Assembly: GCA_028293285.1 (NCBI GenBank)
Contig: JAQGPC010000129.1
Coordinates: 1-44,463 of the forward strand
DNA from: Pedosphaera sp.
GTDB lineage: Bacteria; Verrucomicrobiota; Verrucomicrobiia; Limisphaerales; Pedosphaeraceae
Reading direction: 5' to 3'
DNA: 44,463 nt
How positions within the stretch are numbered: position 1 is the stretch's first letter; each line of letters starts with the position of its first letter. The notes under the pieces were generated by a model that had not been told where the DNA came from, did not search any database, and saw only the letters and a program-made list of their open reading frames with translations. The translations under genes and the position numbers were made by a program. Positions 25,157 through 34,242 of the stretch are shown one piece after another.

Positions 25157-26077
25157 TTAGATCTGGAAATCGACCTTTTGCTTTTCGCGGTCGGACTTCT
25201 TGATGACCTTCACGTTGACTTCTTCCTGAAGCACAAGCGAGTTGGCGGGGACGCTTTGCATTAGAAATACATTCGCGCCGATGGTGCTGCCTGCGCCGAT
25301 GACGGTCTCGCCGCCGACGATAGTGGCATTGGCGTAGATGGTCACGTTGTCTTCGACGGTGGGGTGACGCTTCTGACCGTGCAATTGCTGGCCGCCGGAA
25401 AGGGAGCGCGCCACCAGGCCCACGCCTTGATACATCTTCACGTTTTTGCCGATCTCGGCGGTTTCGCCAATGACGGTGCCGGTGCCATGATCGATAAAAA
25501 AGTGTGAGCCAATCCGCGCGCCGGGATGGAGGTCAATGCCGGTGCGGCCATGCGCCCATTCAGTCATGATGCGCGGGATGAGGGCGACTTTCTTTTTATA
25601 CAGTTCGTGGGCGAGGCGTTGCACCGCGATGGTTTCGATGAACGGATAGGCGACGATGATTTCTTCCTTGCTCAATGCGGCGGGGTCGCCGTTGTAAGCG
25701 GCTTCGGTATCCGTTTGAAGGAGTTCGCGGATGTGCGGGAGCTTGCTTAAAAGCTCCAGCGTCAACGCATGGGCGGTGGGGCGTAAATCTTTTTTTGCCA
25801 GAGGTTCCGGCGGGCGATATTCCAGACTTTTGTAAATTTCATCTTCGAGATGTTCCAGGACGGAATCCATCAAGGTGGCAGTTTCGACTTTGATTTCGGA
25901 GGAGTGGATGGGTTTCTCATCGAAGAAACCGGGGAACAAGAGACGCAATAAGTCCACCGTGATTAACGCGATGCCGCTCTTGGAAGGGAGGTTCTTGCCA
26001 TCGAGATGGTTGATGCCTCCCACGCGGGCATAGGACGCGACCAGTTGATCGGTCAATTGTGTCACGGTGACTTGCAC
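25157..26077 (-). CDS. cysE: Serine O-acetyltransferase
   Basis: A 306-aa enzyme of the EpsC/CysE type that makes O-acetylserine from serine and acetyl-CoA, the first step of cysteine synthesis. The helical N-terminal half is longer than in E. coli CysE (273 aa). The C-terminal left-handed beta helix carries hexapeptide repeats and the family blocks RTGIDLHPGARIG, FIDHGTGTVIGETAEIG, with the catalytic His-Asp region (FIDHG), and RHPTVEDNVTIYANATIVGG. It is the last gene of a minus-strand run after waaF, 36 nt downstream of that stop, so it may be transcribed with lipid A genes. Why cysteine synthesis would be tied to them is not evident. It converges with the metalloprotease gene. Confidence 0.94.
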   Translation of the reverse strand: MQVTVTQLTDQLVASYARVGGINHLDGKNLPSKSGIALITVDLLRLLFPGFFDEKPIHSSEIKVETATLMDSVLEHLEDEIYKSLEYRPPEPLAKKDLRPTAHALTLELLSKLPHIRELLQTDTEAAYNGDPAALSKEEIIVAYPFIETIAVQRLAHELYKKKVALIPRIMTEWAHGRTGIDLHPGARIGSHFFIDHGTGTVIGETAEIGKNVKMYQGVGLVARSLSGGQQLHGQKRHPTVEDNVTIYANATIVGGETVIGAGSTIGANVFLMQSVPANSLVLQEEVNVKVIKKSDREKQKVDFQI

Positions 26078-26113
26078 AAGGGGAGTATTCCGTAGAGATG
26101 GGAGAAAGGCAAG

Positions 26114-27295
26114 CTAACGGGCGTCACGTAAAACGGCGCGGACGACGGTTTCCACGCTGATGTCTTTCATGCAACGGAAATCAATGGGGCATTCACGCAG
26201 GAAACAGGGGGAACAGGAGGCATTGGCGCGGAGGAGGTGATGGCGTAAATCGCCGGGCAATCCGGGGCCGGTAAGTTCGGGCGAGGTGCTGCCAAAAGGA
26301 ACGACAACCGGGGTTCCCAAGGCGGCGGCAACGTGCATGGGGCCGGAATCGTTCGTAAGGAGGACACGGCAAAATTTAAGTGCAGCACAGAGTTCCACGA
26401 GGTTGGTTCTGCCTGCCAGTTGGATGACGTGCGGATTTTTTTCGACTTCCTCAGTTCCAAATAAGTCTTCGGTAGCGCGGTAAATATTTGAAGCTATGCG
26501 AATGGCGGTTTCGCGTTCTTTTTTAAGGCCAAAGATGAGCCAGCGACAGCGGGTCAGTCTTTGGATTTGGATGGCCGCTTCAATGAAGCGGTCTTCGAGC
26601 CAGCGTTTGGCGGGGCCATATTCCGCGCCGGCATTGAGGCCGAACCAAAGCGGGGGTTCGGCAGGATTGGGGATCAAATTGAATCGGGCCACGAAATTGG
26701 CCACCTGCTTTTCTGAAATCTCCAACCGGGGAGCGAGCGGCGCAGGGTTGGCCCCTAGTGCGGCGGTTAGGTGGAGGTACTGGTGGATATGGTGCGCGGA
26801 ATCTGGGAGCGATTGGGCTGAGGTTGGGCCGTTCTGAACGAGACGTTGGATTTCCGGTGCGGAACGTTTGCGCATGGAAACCTCGTTGGCACGGGAGGGA
26901 ATGGAGCGCGTGAGCAGCCAATTGCGCCACGGGCGGGAATAACCAATGCGTTGTGGAATACCCGCAAACCAAAGTTCCAAGGCGGAGCGGGGAGAGTTGG
27001 GAAAAATTAATCCGACATCAAATTTTTCCCGGCGCAAACGGCGGCCGATCCGCCAGGGGCTTTCACCATCGGCGAAAGATTGCACGGCATCAATGGCGGG
27101 ATGACGCGGCCAGAGGTCTTTCAATTTTTCCGGAGTGAGGAGAGTGATGTGGGCTTGGGGACGAGCTTCACGCAAACGCAGCAGTGCCGGGGTGGACATG
27201 ACGGCATCACCCAACCAGTTGACGCCGCGAATTAAAATGCGCTCAGAGGGAACCGGGGATGCAGGAGACTGGGGTGGCATGCGGTCTCCGCTCAT
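26114..27295 (-). CDS. waaF: Lipopolysaccharide heptosyltransferase II family glycosyltransferase
   Basis: A 393-aa glycosyltransferase family 9 protein, cytoplasmic face of the inner membrane, expected to transfer an ADP-heptose unit onto the LPS inner core. The N-terminal ILIRGVNWLGDAVMSTPAL is diagnostic of the family, with the catalytic Asp in GDAVM. The nucleotide-sugar domain shows LTNDSGPMHVAAALGTPVVVPFGSTSPELTGP, the usual GT9 signature. A Cys-rich tail (CSPCFLRECPIDFRCM) is common in heptosyltransferase II proteins. The start codon immediately follows the stop of the acyltransferase gene (no gap), so it belongs to the lpxK-acyltransferase-waaF operon. This supports an LPS-type outer membrane with a heptose core. 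Confidence 0.9.
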   Translation of the reverse strand: MSGDRMPPQSPASPVPSERILIRGVNWLGDAVMSTPALLRLREARPQAHITLLTPEKLKDLWPRHPAIDAVQSFADGESPWRIGRRLRREKFDVGLIFPNSPRSALELWFAGIPQRIGYSRPWRNWLLTRSIPSRANEVSMRKRSAPEIQRLVQNGPTSAQSLPDSAHHIHQYLHLTAALGANPAPLAPRLEISEKQVANFVARFNLIPNPAEPPLWFGLNAGAEYGPAKRWLEDRFIEAAIQIQRLTRCRWLIFGLKKERETAIRIASNIYRATEDLFGTEEVEKNPHVIQLAGRTNLVELCAALKFCRVLLTNDSGPMHVAAALGTPVVVPFGSTSPELTGPGLPGDLRHHLLRANASCSPCFLRECPIDFRCMKDISVETVVRAVLRDAR

Positions 27296-28249
27296 TTATA
27301 CGGCATCCTCGCCTTCGATTAGCTCCGTTTGACTTTCCAGTTTTGGCTTGGGCGCGGCGACAGCTCTAGACCGGGCGGGCTTCCATCGTTTATGAACCCA
27401 AAACCAGTTGGCGGGGTCGCGGCGAACAGCAATCTCAAAGGCGCGGTTGACGTCGAGCATGATGGCTTCGGAAGAGCGGGGCTGGCCGTTTTCTTGGACG
27501 GGAATTTCGTCGCTTACTTCAATTCGCCAATGGCCAAGGCGGGTGCGATAACAAATGGCCGTGTGCAGCGGAAGACCATAGCGCAGGGCGAAGACTGCAG
27601 GGGCTTTGGTGGTGGAACAATCCTGGCCGAAGAAAGGAATGCGCATGCCGCCGTCGCCAGCGTGCTGGTCGGAGAGGAAGCCGAGAATCAAGTGGGTGTC
27701 ACGCGTGGCTGCCCGGAGAGCAGCGCCATCCATGCGTCGTTCGAAGAAGAGACAGCCGGATTGTTCGCGCAAGGAGAGCAGCAGACGATTCAAGGCCGGG
27801 CTTTTAAGGGCGCGGTAAGTGGTCGCTCCCTGAAAACCGGGAAGCTTTTGAACGGAGTGGGCAAAGATTTCAAAGTTGCCGAAATGACCAATGGCGAAGA
27901 CGCGGCTGATGCTGGCGGTGGTTTCACCTTTGGCGAAGAGTTTTTCATCGCCGACGATCTCCATGTGGGGCTGCAATTGTGCGTAAGTCATGGAGGCGGT
28001 CTTGGCGGCACAGGCGAAGTTTTCGCCGATGCGCCGGAAGTTTTCTTTGGCCAGCGCGTAAATTTCCGCGGGTGATTTTTCCCGGCCAAAGGCATTGGTA
28101 AGATTATTGATGGTCACCTTGCGATGCCGCGCGTCGAGCCAAAAGGCCAGCGCGCCACCTGCACGACCGATGCGCGCCACCCAGGTGACGGGCAGCGATT
28201 GGAGAAAAGAGATAAGCCCGCGGGCAATATAATAAAGCAACTGATCCAT
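27296..28249 (-). CDS. LpxL/HtrB-family lipid A acyltransferase
   Basis: A 317-aa lysophospholipid acyltransferase of the LpxL/HtrB/MsbB family, which adds secondary acyl chains to lipid A precursors at the inner membrane. A hydrophobic N-terminal helix (about 8-38) anchors it. The catalytic motif HX4E reads HFGNFE in FAIGHFGNFEIFAH, followed by the family blocks GATTYRALKSPALNRLL, DQHAGDGGMRIPFFGQ and NRAFEIAVRRDPANWFWVHKRWK. It lies between lpxK (3-nt gap) and waaF (0-nt gap), which agrees with a role in lipid A synthesis. The acyl donor and position cannot be read from sequence. A basic tail of about 25 residues follows the conserved KRWK end. Confidence 0.9.
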   Translation of the reverse strand: MDQLLYYIARGLISFLQSLPVTWVARIGRAGGALAFWLDARHRKVTINNLTNAFGREKSPAEIYALAKENFRRIGENFACAAKTASMTYAQLQPHMEIVGDEKLFAKGETTASISRVFAIGHFGNFEIFAHSVQKLPGFQGATTYRALKSPALNRLLLSLREQSGCLFFERRMDGAALRAATRDTHLILGFLSDQHAGDGGMRIPFFGQDCSTTKAPAVFALRYGLPLHTAICYRTRLGHWRIEVSDEIPVQENGQPRSSEAIMLDVNRAFEIAVRRDPANWFWVHKRWKPARSRAVAAPKPKLESQTELIEGEDAV

Positions 28250-28252
28250 GAG

Positions 28253-29425
28253 TTAGCGGAAACAGATTTTTCGGACGCAATCTTGAAAGTCATCGGCGCC
28301 GTTGAGGATCTTAATTTCCACGCGCACAAAGTAAATGGGAAGATCACGGCGATCAATCTTGGGAAAGCGGACGGCATCCTTTTGCGTGGTGATGATAAGT
28401 TCCGCCTGGCGTTTCTTGCTGCGATTGATGGCGTTGAGGATTTCCTGCTGGGTGAAACGGTGGTGGTCGGCAAAACGTTTCGAGTAAACGAGGTTCCCGC
28501 CGAGGCCGGCGAGGCTTTGCTCAAAACTCTCTGGTTGGGCGATGCCGCTGAGTGAGGCGATTTTGCGGTCCTTCAGGAGATCCAGTCCACAACGTTGGCC
28601 GGTGAAGACGTCCTCAAAGTAAAGCGGGTGATGGATGCACTCGATGATGCCGGCGGTGGGGTTATGCTCGGTGATGCGCTTCCTTAGCTCTGCAGTGTTG
28701 CCATCGCTTTTGGTGATGAAAATAGTGCTCGCACGCGCAAGGTGGGAGGGTGGTTCGCGCAAAGTGCCGCGCGGAAGGAGACGTTCATTGCCGAATGGTT
28801 GCTGGCGATCAATGAGCACGATGTCCTGGCGGCGTCCCCGCAATTTCCAATATTGAAAGCCGTCGTCGAGCAGGAGAGTGTCGCAACCGAACTTTTCGAT
28901 GGCGTAGCGACCGCTCTTGACGCGGTCTTTATCCACGAGGACAACGACGTCCTTAAGGTTAGAAGCGAGCATGTAGGGCTCGTCGCCGGCGGTCTCGGAA
29001 TCGAGGAGCAAGGATTTACCATCCGATACGACGCGTGGCGGAGTGCTGTCCTGACGGAAGAGGAGTTTATCCAACAGGCGTTTGCGGAGCGGAGGCGGTT
29101 TGGAACGATAGCCACGGGAGAGAATGGCGACGGTGCGACCCTGGTCCTTAAGTTCGCGGGCGAACTTTTCGACGACGGGCGTCTTGCCCGTGCCGCCGAC
29201 GGTGAGATTGCCGATGGCAATGACCTGAACGCCGAGCGTGGAATCGCGGAGGATGCGAACGTTATAGAGGAAGCGACGGGTTTTGACGGCGACCTGAAAG
29301 ACCTTGGAAAGGCAGTACAGAATGCCGCGCACGAGCGAGGCCATGTAGCCATGGCGTTGCTCGAAGATCACATCCAGAAGAAAGGTTTCTATGCTTTCCG
29401 TCCAGGCACGGAGGGTTTCACGCAT
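28253..29425 (-). CDS. lpxK: Tetraacyldisaccharide 4'-kinase
   Basis: A 390-aa inner-membrane kinase that phosphorylates the 4' position of the lipid A disaccharide to give lipid IVA. The P-loop [18 protein letters not shown] lies near 70-86. [18 protein letters not shown] (here [11 protein letters not shown]), [21 protein letters not shown] and [10 protein letters not shown] are family signatures. The Walker B-like DDGFQ is intact. The family length is 320-350, so this one is slightly long at both ends. It is first in a minus-strand operon with an LpxL-type acyltransferase and waaF. A divergent promoter region of 233 bp separates it from the fatty acid hydroxylase gene. Confidence 0.93.
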   Translation of the reverse strand: MRETLRAWTESIETFLLDVIFEQRHGYMASLVRGILYCLSKVFQVAVKTRRFLYNVRILRDSTLGVQVIAIGNLTVGGTGKTPVVEKFARELKDQGRTVAILSRGYRSKPPPLRKRLLDKLLFRQDSTPPRVVSDGKSLLLDSETAGDEPYMLASNLKDVVVLVDKDRVKSGRYAIEKFGCDTLLLDDGFQYWKLRGRRQDIVLIDRQQPFGNERLLPRGTLREPPSHLARASTIFITKSDGNTAELRKRITEHNPTAGIIECIHHPLYFEDVFTGQRCGLDLLKDRKIASLSGIAQPESFEQSLAGLGGNLVYSKRFADHHRFTQQEILNAINRSKKRQAELIITTQKDAVRFPKIDRRDLPIYFVRVEIKILNGADDFQDCVRKICFR

Positions 29426-29658
29426 GCAACTAACAGTGTGCCAAGCTAGAGGGGAGAGGGCAAGTGGAACGGTTGAAGCCGTAAATAATGATATGATTAC
29501 AAAACGCGTTCAAAAATATTATCGAAAAAAGCCATAATTTGCCAGTTGACTATAAGGGCAAAACCACCGAACTTGTTTGCCAAAGCCGGGTACGGGATTA
29601 GGTGATTCCGGGTGGAAGTTCGTTCGATTTCTTGCGGCTTCGTAATTTAAAACATACT

Positions 29659-30270
29659 ATGTCTATTTTCTTCTTTTGGTTGACCGCAAGTTTTGTGGTT
29701 GCTGTATTTTTCGCCTCATTTTTTGAGTGGGCGCTTCACAAGTATTTCATGCACCGGCCAATCGGCAAATTCGACTATGCGTTCAAAGCGCATGCGCAGG
29801 TGCATCATCAAACCTTCAAGGCAGACCATACGTATCATCTGATTAACGAAGAGGACAAGGAAACGATCCCAATGGCGTGGTGGAATGGGCCCGTTTTAAT
29901 CGCGGTGGGAATGACGCCCTTTTTGATTGCCTCGTGGATTTTGGGTCGTTGGGGCATCGTCTGCGGTGCGGTGCTGGCCTGCGCGTGCTATTACGGCGCC
30001 TATGAGTACATCCACTGGTGCATGCATTTGCCGAAAAAGCGCAATATCGAACGCTCCGGTATTTTCTTTCGCTTGAACGGACATCATCTGTTGCATCACC
30101 GCTATATGCACAAGAATTATAATGTGGTGCTGCCGTTGGCTGATCTTTGCCTCGGGACGCTATTACTGCGCGCCAAGGTGCATTTCAAACAAGCTGAAGG
30201 TCCATCGGTGCCGAATGTGCAGCCGAAGAACCGCAAGCCAAGCATGCCGAAATTTGCAGTCGCGGAATAG
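29659..30270 (+). CDS. Fatty acid hydroxylase superfamily membrane protein
   Basis: A 203-aa integral membrane protein of the fatty acid hydroxylase/sterol desaturase superfamily, which uses a di-iron centre held by His clusters. The clusters are visible: HKYFMH (about 29-34), HAQVHH (50-55), HWCMH (about 119-123) and HHLLHHRYMH (138-147). Hydrophobic helices lie at 2-22 and about 80-118. The substrate could be a lipid, sterol-like compound or carotenoid; beta-carotene hydroxylases share this layout. ATG at 29659 is chosen because it starts right before the first helix; the frame is open from 29602. A terminator-like hairpin follows at 30298. It stands alone, divergent from lpxK. Confidence 0.85.
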   Translation: MSIFFFWLTASFVVAVFFASFFEWALHKYFMHRPIGKFDYAFKAHAQVHHQTFKADHTYHLINEEDKETIPMAWWNGPVLIAVGMTPFLIASWILGRWGIVCGAVLACACYYGAYEYIHWCMHLPKKRNIERSGIFFRLNGHHLLHHRYMHKNYNVVLPLADLCLGTLLLRAKVHFKQAEGPSVPNVQPKNRKPSMPKFAVAE

Positions 30271-30297
30271 GCGGCAAAAGGTTCAAGCATTTTAACG

Positions 30298-30339
30298 AAT
30301 TGCCCTCGTCGATTTAATCGGCGGGGGCAATTTTCTTTT
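30298..30339 (+). terminator. Rho-independent terminator after the fatty acid hydroxylase gene
   Basis: AATTGCCC (30298-30305) pairs with GGGCAATT (30325-30332), extended inward by partly matched TCG/CGG pairs around a TTTAA loop, then TTTTCTTTT. It lies 28 bp after the stop and about 53 bp before the next start. Confidence 0.75.
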
Positions 30340-30391
30340 GAGGAGCGCAAAATCCATTTGCGTTTATACAGGGTTTGGTAACACTGCGCGC

Positions 30392-31582
30392 ATGAGTATG
30401 AGCAAGAAAAGTGGAACACGAAAATTTGCGGCGTATCCGCGATTGAATCCCCTGGGCGTGGGCAAGGATATTTCTGCCGCCGACCTGATTGATCAAACCT
30501 TTCTCGCCTACAATGGCGGACGGTTGCGCGAAGCGGCCCAGTTGCTCACCGAGAAAATGTTGCCGAAGGATGGCTACATCGGCATGAGCCTGACGGGGGC
30601 TTTGACACCGGCCGGTTTGGGCAAGTCATGCCTGATTCCGTTGATGAAAGCGGGGTTCGTGGATTGGATTATTTCGACGGGCGCGAATCTATATCATGAT
30701 TTGCATTACGGGTTGGATATGAAGCTCTACTCGGGGTCGCCATTTCTCGATGACATCGCATTGCATCGAGATGGGGTGATTCGCATTTACGATATTCTTT
30801 TTGATTACAACGTGCTGCTGGATACGGATGCATTTGTGCGCGAGGTCATCAGCGGGCCGGAATTCCAGAAGACGATGGGGACAGATGAGTTTCATTATCT
30901 GCTGGGCAAATATGTTTCCGAGCGCGGCAAGAAGCTGGGATTGAAGGACAGTTCGGTGCTGGCAGCGGCGTACGAATGCGGCATTCCAATTTTCACGAGC
31001 AGCCCGGGAGACAGTTCCATTGGCATGAACGTGGCGGCGATGGCGTTGCGTGATTCGAAACTGCAGTTTGACGTGAATCGGGATGTGAACCAGACGGCAT
31101 CGATTGTGTATGAGGCCAAGTCGAGCGGACATAAGTCGTCAGTGTTTATTTTGGGCGGCGGGTCGCCGAAGAATTTCATGCTGCAAACCGAGCCGCAGAT
31201 CCAGGAGGTCATGGGCATCCAGGAAAAGGGGCATGATTATTTCCTGCAATGCACGGATGCACGACCGGATACGGGCGGCTTGAGCGGAGCGACACCGGCG
31301 GAAGCGGTGAGTTGGGGCAAGGTGGATCCGAACACGCTGCCGGATTGCGTAGTGGCGTATGTGGATTCGACGATTTCGCTGCCGTTGTTGACGGCGTATT
31401 GTTTGAGCCGGGTGAAGCCGCGCAAATTGAAGCGGTTGTATCAGCGGCGCGATGAATTGTTGAACGTGATCAAGTCGTTGTACCTGAAGACAGGCACGGT
31501 GACGAAGATCAAGACGAGCCGGAAGGTGGCAAAGCGGTCGAGTGGCATTGGGTTGAATAAGAATTTGGATAGGGATAGGTGA
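30392..31582 (+). CDS. Deoxyhypusine synthase-like family protein
   Basis: A 396-aa protein of the deoxyhypusine synthase fold. Eukaryotic and archaeal members transfer a butylamine group from spermidine to eIF5A through a lysine; bacteria lack eIF5A, and some bacterial relatives act as homospermidine synthases. The NAD-binding and spermidine-binding blocks are recognisable: [64 protein letters not shown]. The catalytic lysine corresponding to human Lys329 is Lys310 in AVSWGKV, so activity is plausible. A basic C-terminal tail (about 360-396) is an extension. ATG at 30392 is chosen; ATG 6 nt later is also possible and the frame is open from 30338. No polyamine genes are adjacent. Polyamine modification is an inference. 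Confidence 0.88.
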   Translation: MSMSKKSGTRKFAAYPRLNPLGVGKDISAADLIDQTFLAYNGGRLREAAQLLTEKMLPKDGYIGMSLTGALTPAGLGKSCLIPLMKAGFVDWIISTGANLYHDLHYGLDMKLYSGSPFLDDIALHRDGVIRIYDILFDYNVLLDTDAFVREVISGPEFQKTMGTDEFHYLLGKYVSERGKKLGLKDSSVLAAAYECGIPIFTSSPGDSSIGMNVAAMALRDSKLQFDVNRDVNQTASIVYEAKSSGHKSSVFILGGGSPKNFMLQTEPQIQEVMGIQEKGHDYFLQCTDARPDTGGLSGATPAEAVSWGKVDPNTLPDCVVAYVDSTISLPLLTAYCLSRVKPRKLKRLYQRRDELLNVIKSLYLKTGTVTKIKTSRKVAKRSSGIGLNKNLDRDR

Positions 31583-31682
31583 GCAACGATCAAATTCTAT
31601 TCTTGAGCATGAGTTGGAGAGTTAGTGTGCTGATTCGCACTAACCCATGTTTGCATTGCTTCACAAACGGTAGAAGATTCAG

Positions 31683-32147
31683 ATGAAAGTAATTGGTCGA
31701 ACGTTGATCATAATCGCTTTCCTGGCGATTGCTTATCTAACGTTTGCCGATGCGATATCCTATTATACCGGGTGGGGTGTTTCGCGGATTTCAGTCTTGA
31801 ACACCAGCCAATTCAAGTTCATTCGAAACGATAAAATTTCTCTGGGCGGTCCGGGAGTGCATTCAGAAGTTAAATACTACAAGACACCAGAAGGCGAGGA
31901 GGTCATTTTTGTCCAATCTGAAGCTCTAAAGGGCAGAGGGCGTTTCATCCGAGGCGGGCATACGGTGAATTTGGACGGGGGTTATAAAAGAATAACGACC
32001 TATGAGCCATTTGTTCTCTGGATTTACCTACTAATCCGTTTGGTTGTTTTGTTTGTTTTAACCATGTTGATGCTGGCTGTAGCAGGTCTCATTTTGAAGT
32101 TCGTTTTCAAAATTAGCGGGCGGAGTTTGGATGAAGGTAAGGGCTAA
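31683..32147 (+). CDS. Small two-helix membrane protein of unknown function
   Basis: A 154-aa protein without a family I recognise. A hydrophobic segment covers about 5-24 and a second about 110-142. Between them is a polar, probably extracytoplasmic region of about 85 residues that looks beta-rich (KYYKTPEGEEVIFVQSEA). The start ATG follows GAAGATTCAG with only a weak ribosome-binding site. It is followed by a non-coding, repeat-bearing region. It is probably a real gene, since both helices have the composition expected and a Lys-rich end, but no function can be proposed. Confidence 0.6.
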   Translation: MKVIGRTLIIIAFLAIAYLTFADAISYYTGWGVSRISVLNTSQFKFIRNDKISLGGPGVHSEVKYYKTPEGEEVIFVQSEALKGRGRFIRGGHTVNLDGGYKRITTYEPFVLWIYLLIRLVVLFVLTMLMLAVAGLILKFVFKISGRSLDEGKG

Positions 32148-32748
32148 GTTCAATCGTCCCGATGGGACTCAGAGTGCATAGGTAAAGTCCCGGCAATTGG
32201 AAGGAAAACCCTTATCCCGCTCAGAGGTATATTTTTCAGTTCGGTTCCACTTCACCGGGTCACGGGCAATCACGCGGGTTTCCCGAGTAACTATCCAGAA
32301 CCGGTGACGCGACCCATTCCTTTTTGTGTAGGAGACGAGACGCTAACTTTGCCTTCGCGTGTCGCGGTAAGTCTCACGCAGCCTGCCCCTATCCCGGGGT
32401 TGCTTAAGATTTACCCCCTCGGTCCTCGCTGGTGTGGTTGGATTCGCATCCCAGCGGGGAAGAGTCAGAGTCTCGTCACCTCGCCTCCTACGCCAGTAAG
32501 GAGTCAGCGCTGCGGTTCTTCCGGGCTGCAGGTCCCATTTTGTCCTTCCCCCGCCAGCAGAGTGAAGATGATCTCCGGTCGTGACTTTGCTTGCGTTGGC
32601 CTGTTCGCCCAAGCCGTTGCGCGGTGCTTACCGAATTAAGAATTCAAACACCATAATTGCCGGGCTATTTTCATTTGTCCCTATGGGACAGACTGAGCGC
32701 ACATTATATGCTCTTGCATCTTTGCATCAAACGGCAATGACTACTTTA
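32148..32748. other. Non-coding region carrying a MITE-like element
   Basis: No gene is supported in these 601 bases. The middle holds an inverted-repeat element (32328-32492). Open frames on both strands across it (32304-32639 plus, 32343-32612 minus) encode the same short peptide, GDETLTLP, on opposite strands. That is what an inverted repeat gives, so they are not taken as genes. The first 180 bases show no feature I can name. Confidence 0.6.
32328..32492. mobile_element. MITE-like element with terminal inverted repeats
   Basis: Terminal inverted repeats GTAGGAGACGAG (32328-32339) and CTCGCCTCCTAC (32481-32492) match at 11 of 12 positions. Inside, the 20 bases from 32334 match the complement of 32459-32478 at about 16 of 20 positions. 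No coding capacity and no clear target-site duplication is seen. The size (165 bp) and foldback form suggest a non-autonomous element or a large REP-like repeat. Copy number in the genome would decide. Confidence 0.6.
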
Positions 32749-34239
32749 TTAAGCCATCAGGCCGGAGATGACGCGGGCGGGTTCGACGCCGGTGAGTTTC
32801 TGGTCGAGGCCTTGATAACGGAACGTGAAGCGTTCGTGGTCCATGCCGAGCAACCGGAGGACGGTGGCGTGGAAGTCGTGGATGTGCACGGGGTCTTTGA
32901 CGATGTTATAGGAGAAATCATCGGTTTCGCCATAGACGGTGCCGGGCTTGGAACCGCCGCCAGCCATCCACATGGTGAAGCAGCGTGGATGATGGTCGCG
33001 ACCATAATTGTCCTTGGTAAGACCACCCTGCGAATAAATAGTGCGCCCAAATTCGCCGCCCCAGATGACGAGCGTGGAATCTAAGAGGCCGCGTTGCTTG
33101 AGGTCTTGAATCAGGCCGTAACAGGGTTGATCGACGTCTTTGCATTGCATCGGAAGGCGGCCGGAGACGTTGGAATGGGTGTCCCAGTTGTTGTGATAGA
33201 TCTGCACGAAGCGGACGCCGCGTTCGACCATGCGGCGGGCGAGCAGGGCGGAATTGGCAAAGGTGCCGGGCTTCTTGGCTTCGTCTCCGTAAAGCTGATA
33301 GGTGGCTTCGGACTCGCTGCCGATGTTCGTGAGTTCGGGCACGCTGGATTGCATGCGGAAGGCGAGTTCGAATTGATCGATGCGCGTGTGAGTTTCGGGA
33401 TCGCCGACCTGGCGGAAATTCAATTCGTTCAGTTCCTTGAGGCCGTCCAACATCTTGCGGCGGACTTTGGCATCCACGCCACCCGGGTTGTTGATGTAAA
33501 GAATGGGATCGCCCGCCGAGCGGAAGGAAACGCCAGCATGCTGGCCGGGCAAGTAGCCGGAAGACCAGAGACGGCCAGAGATGGCCTGGACTTGTTCAGT
33601 GTTGGTGGGCTTGGCGACGAGCACGACAAAAGTGGGGAGGTCGTTATTGAGCGAGCCGAGTCCGTAGGAAACCCAGGAACCGAGGCAGGGACGACCAGTA
33701 ATCTGATTGCCGGTTTGCATGTAGCAAATGGCCGGTTCGTGATTGATGGCTTCGGTGTGCATGGAGCGAACGAAGCACATGTCATCGGCGGCCTTGGCGG
33801 TCCAAGGGAGCAATTCACTAATCCACATGCCGGATTTGCCGTGCCGGGTGAATTTATATTTCGACGGAGCGATGGGGAACCGGGTCTGACCGGAGGTCAT
33901 CGTGGTCAGGCGCTGGCCCATGCGGACAGATTCGGGCAAGTCCTTGTCGTAATACTCCGTCATTACCGGTTTGTAATCGTAGAGATCCATTTGCGGCGGG
34001 CCGCCGACCATGTGGAGATAAATAATCTGCTTGGCTTTGGGAGCGAAATGCGGCGCGATGAACGGCTGCTCGATGGGGATGTTCGCGGCTTTCTTTTCGG
34101 CGGCCTTGAGCAATTGCGGGGAGAGCATGCCAAGGGCGGCAGCGCCCATGAAACTGGCGCCGCGACGAAGGAATTGGCGGCGCGTTTCGTAGCGGACGTA
34201 ATCTTGGATCAAGGGATGGGGATTAAATTCTGAGCTCAT
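32749..34239 (-). CDS. DUF1501 family exported protein (sulfatase-like fold)
   Basis: A 496-aa protein of the DUF1501 family, abundant in Planctomycetes and Verrucomicrobia. The N-terminus has a twin-arginine signal (RRQFLRRGASFMGAAALGML, about 16-35), so it is exported folded through Tat. Family blocks include IIYLHMVGGPPQMDLYDYKP near 90-110, SELLPWTAKAADDMCFVRSMHTEAINHEPA and the C-terminal GEFGRT / GRDHHPRCFTMWMAGGG, which resemble metal-binding parts of alkaline phosphatase and sulfatase folds. The function is not established. It is 3 nt downstream of the PSCyt1/DUF1549/DUF1553 gene, and this pairing is the typical module in the phylum. A role in periplasmic polymer breakdown is often proposed; nothing here proves it. 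Confidence 0.92.
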   Translation of the reverse strand: MSSEFNPHPLIQDYVRYETRRQFLRRGASFMGAAALGMLSPQLLKAAEKKAANIPIEQPFIAPHFAPKAKQIIYLHMVGGPPQMDLYDYKPVMTEYYDKDLPESVRMGQRLTTMTSGQTRFPIAPSKYKFTRHGKSGMWISELLPWTAKAADDMCFVRSMHTEAINHEPAICYMQTGNQITGRPCLGSWVSYGLGSLNNDLPTFVVLVAKPTNTEQVQAISGRLWSSGYLPGQHAGVSFRSAGDPILYINNPGGVDAKVRRKMLDGLKELNELNFRQVGDPETHTRIDQFELAFRMQSSVPELTNIGSESEATYQLYGDEAKKPGTFANSALLARRMVERGVRFVQIYHNNWDTHSNVSGRLPMQCKDVDQPCYGLIQDLKQRGLLDSTLVIWGGEFGRTIYSQGGLTKDNYGRDHHPRCFTMWMAGGGSKPGTVYGETDDFSYNIVKDPVHIHDFHATVLRLLGMDHERFTFRYQGLDQKLTGVEPARVISGLMA

Positions 34240-34242
34240 ATA

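Noticed and set aside
27329..29449. Long plus-strand frames opposite the lpxK and acyltransferase genes
   Set aside because: They have no recognisable domains and lie fully inside well-supported minus-strand genes.
32304..32639. Open frames on both strands across the gap before the DUF1501 gene
   Set aside because: Both encode GDETLTLP from the arms of an inverted repeat, so coding is not credible.
33094..34233. 379-codon plus-strand open frame opposite the DUF1501 gene
   Set aside because: The opposite strand encodes a full DUF1501 protein with a Tat signal; this is a shadow frame caused by codon bias.
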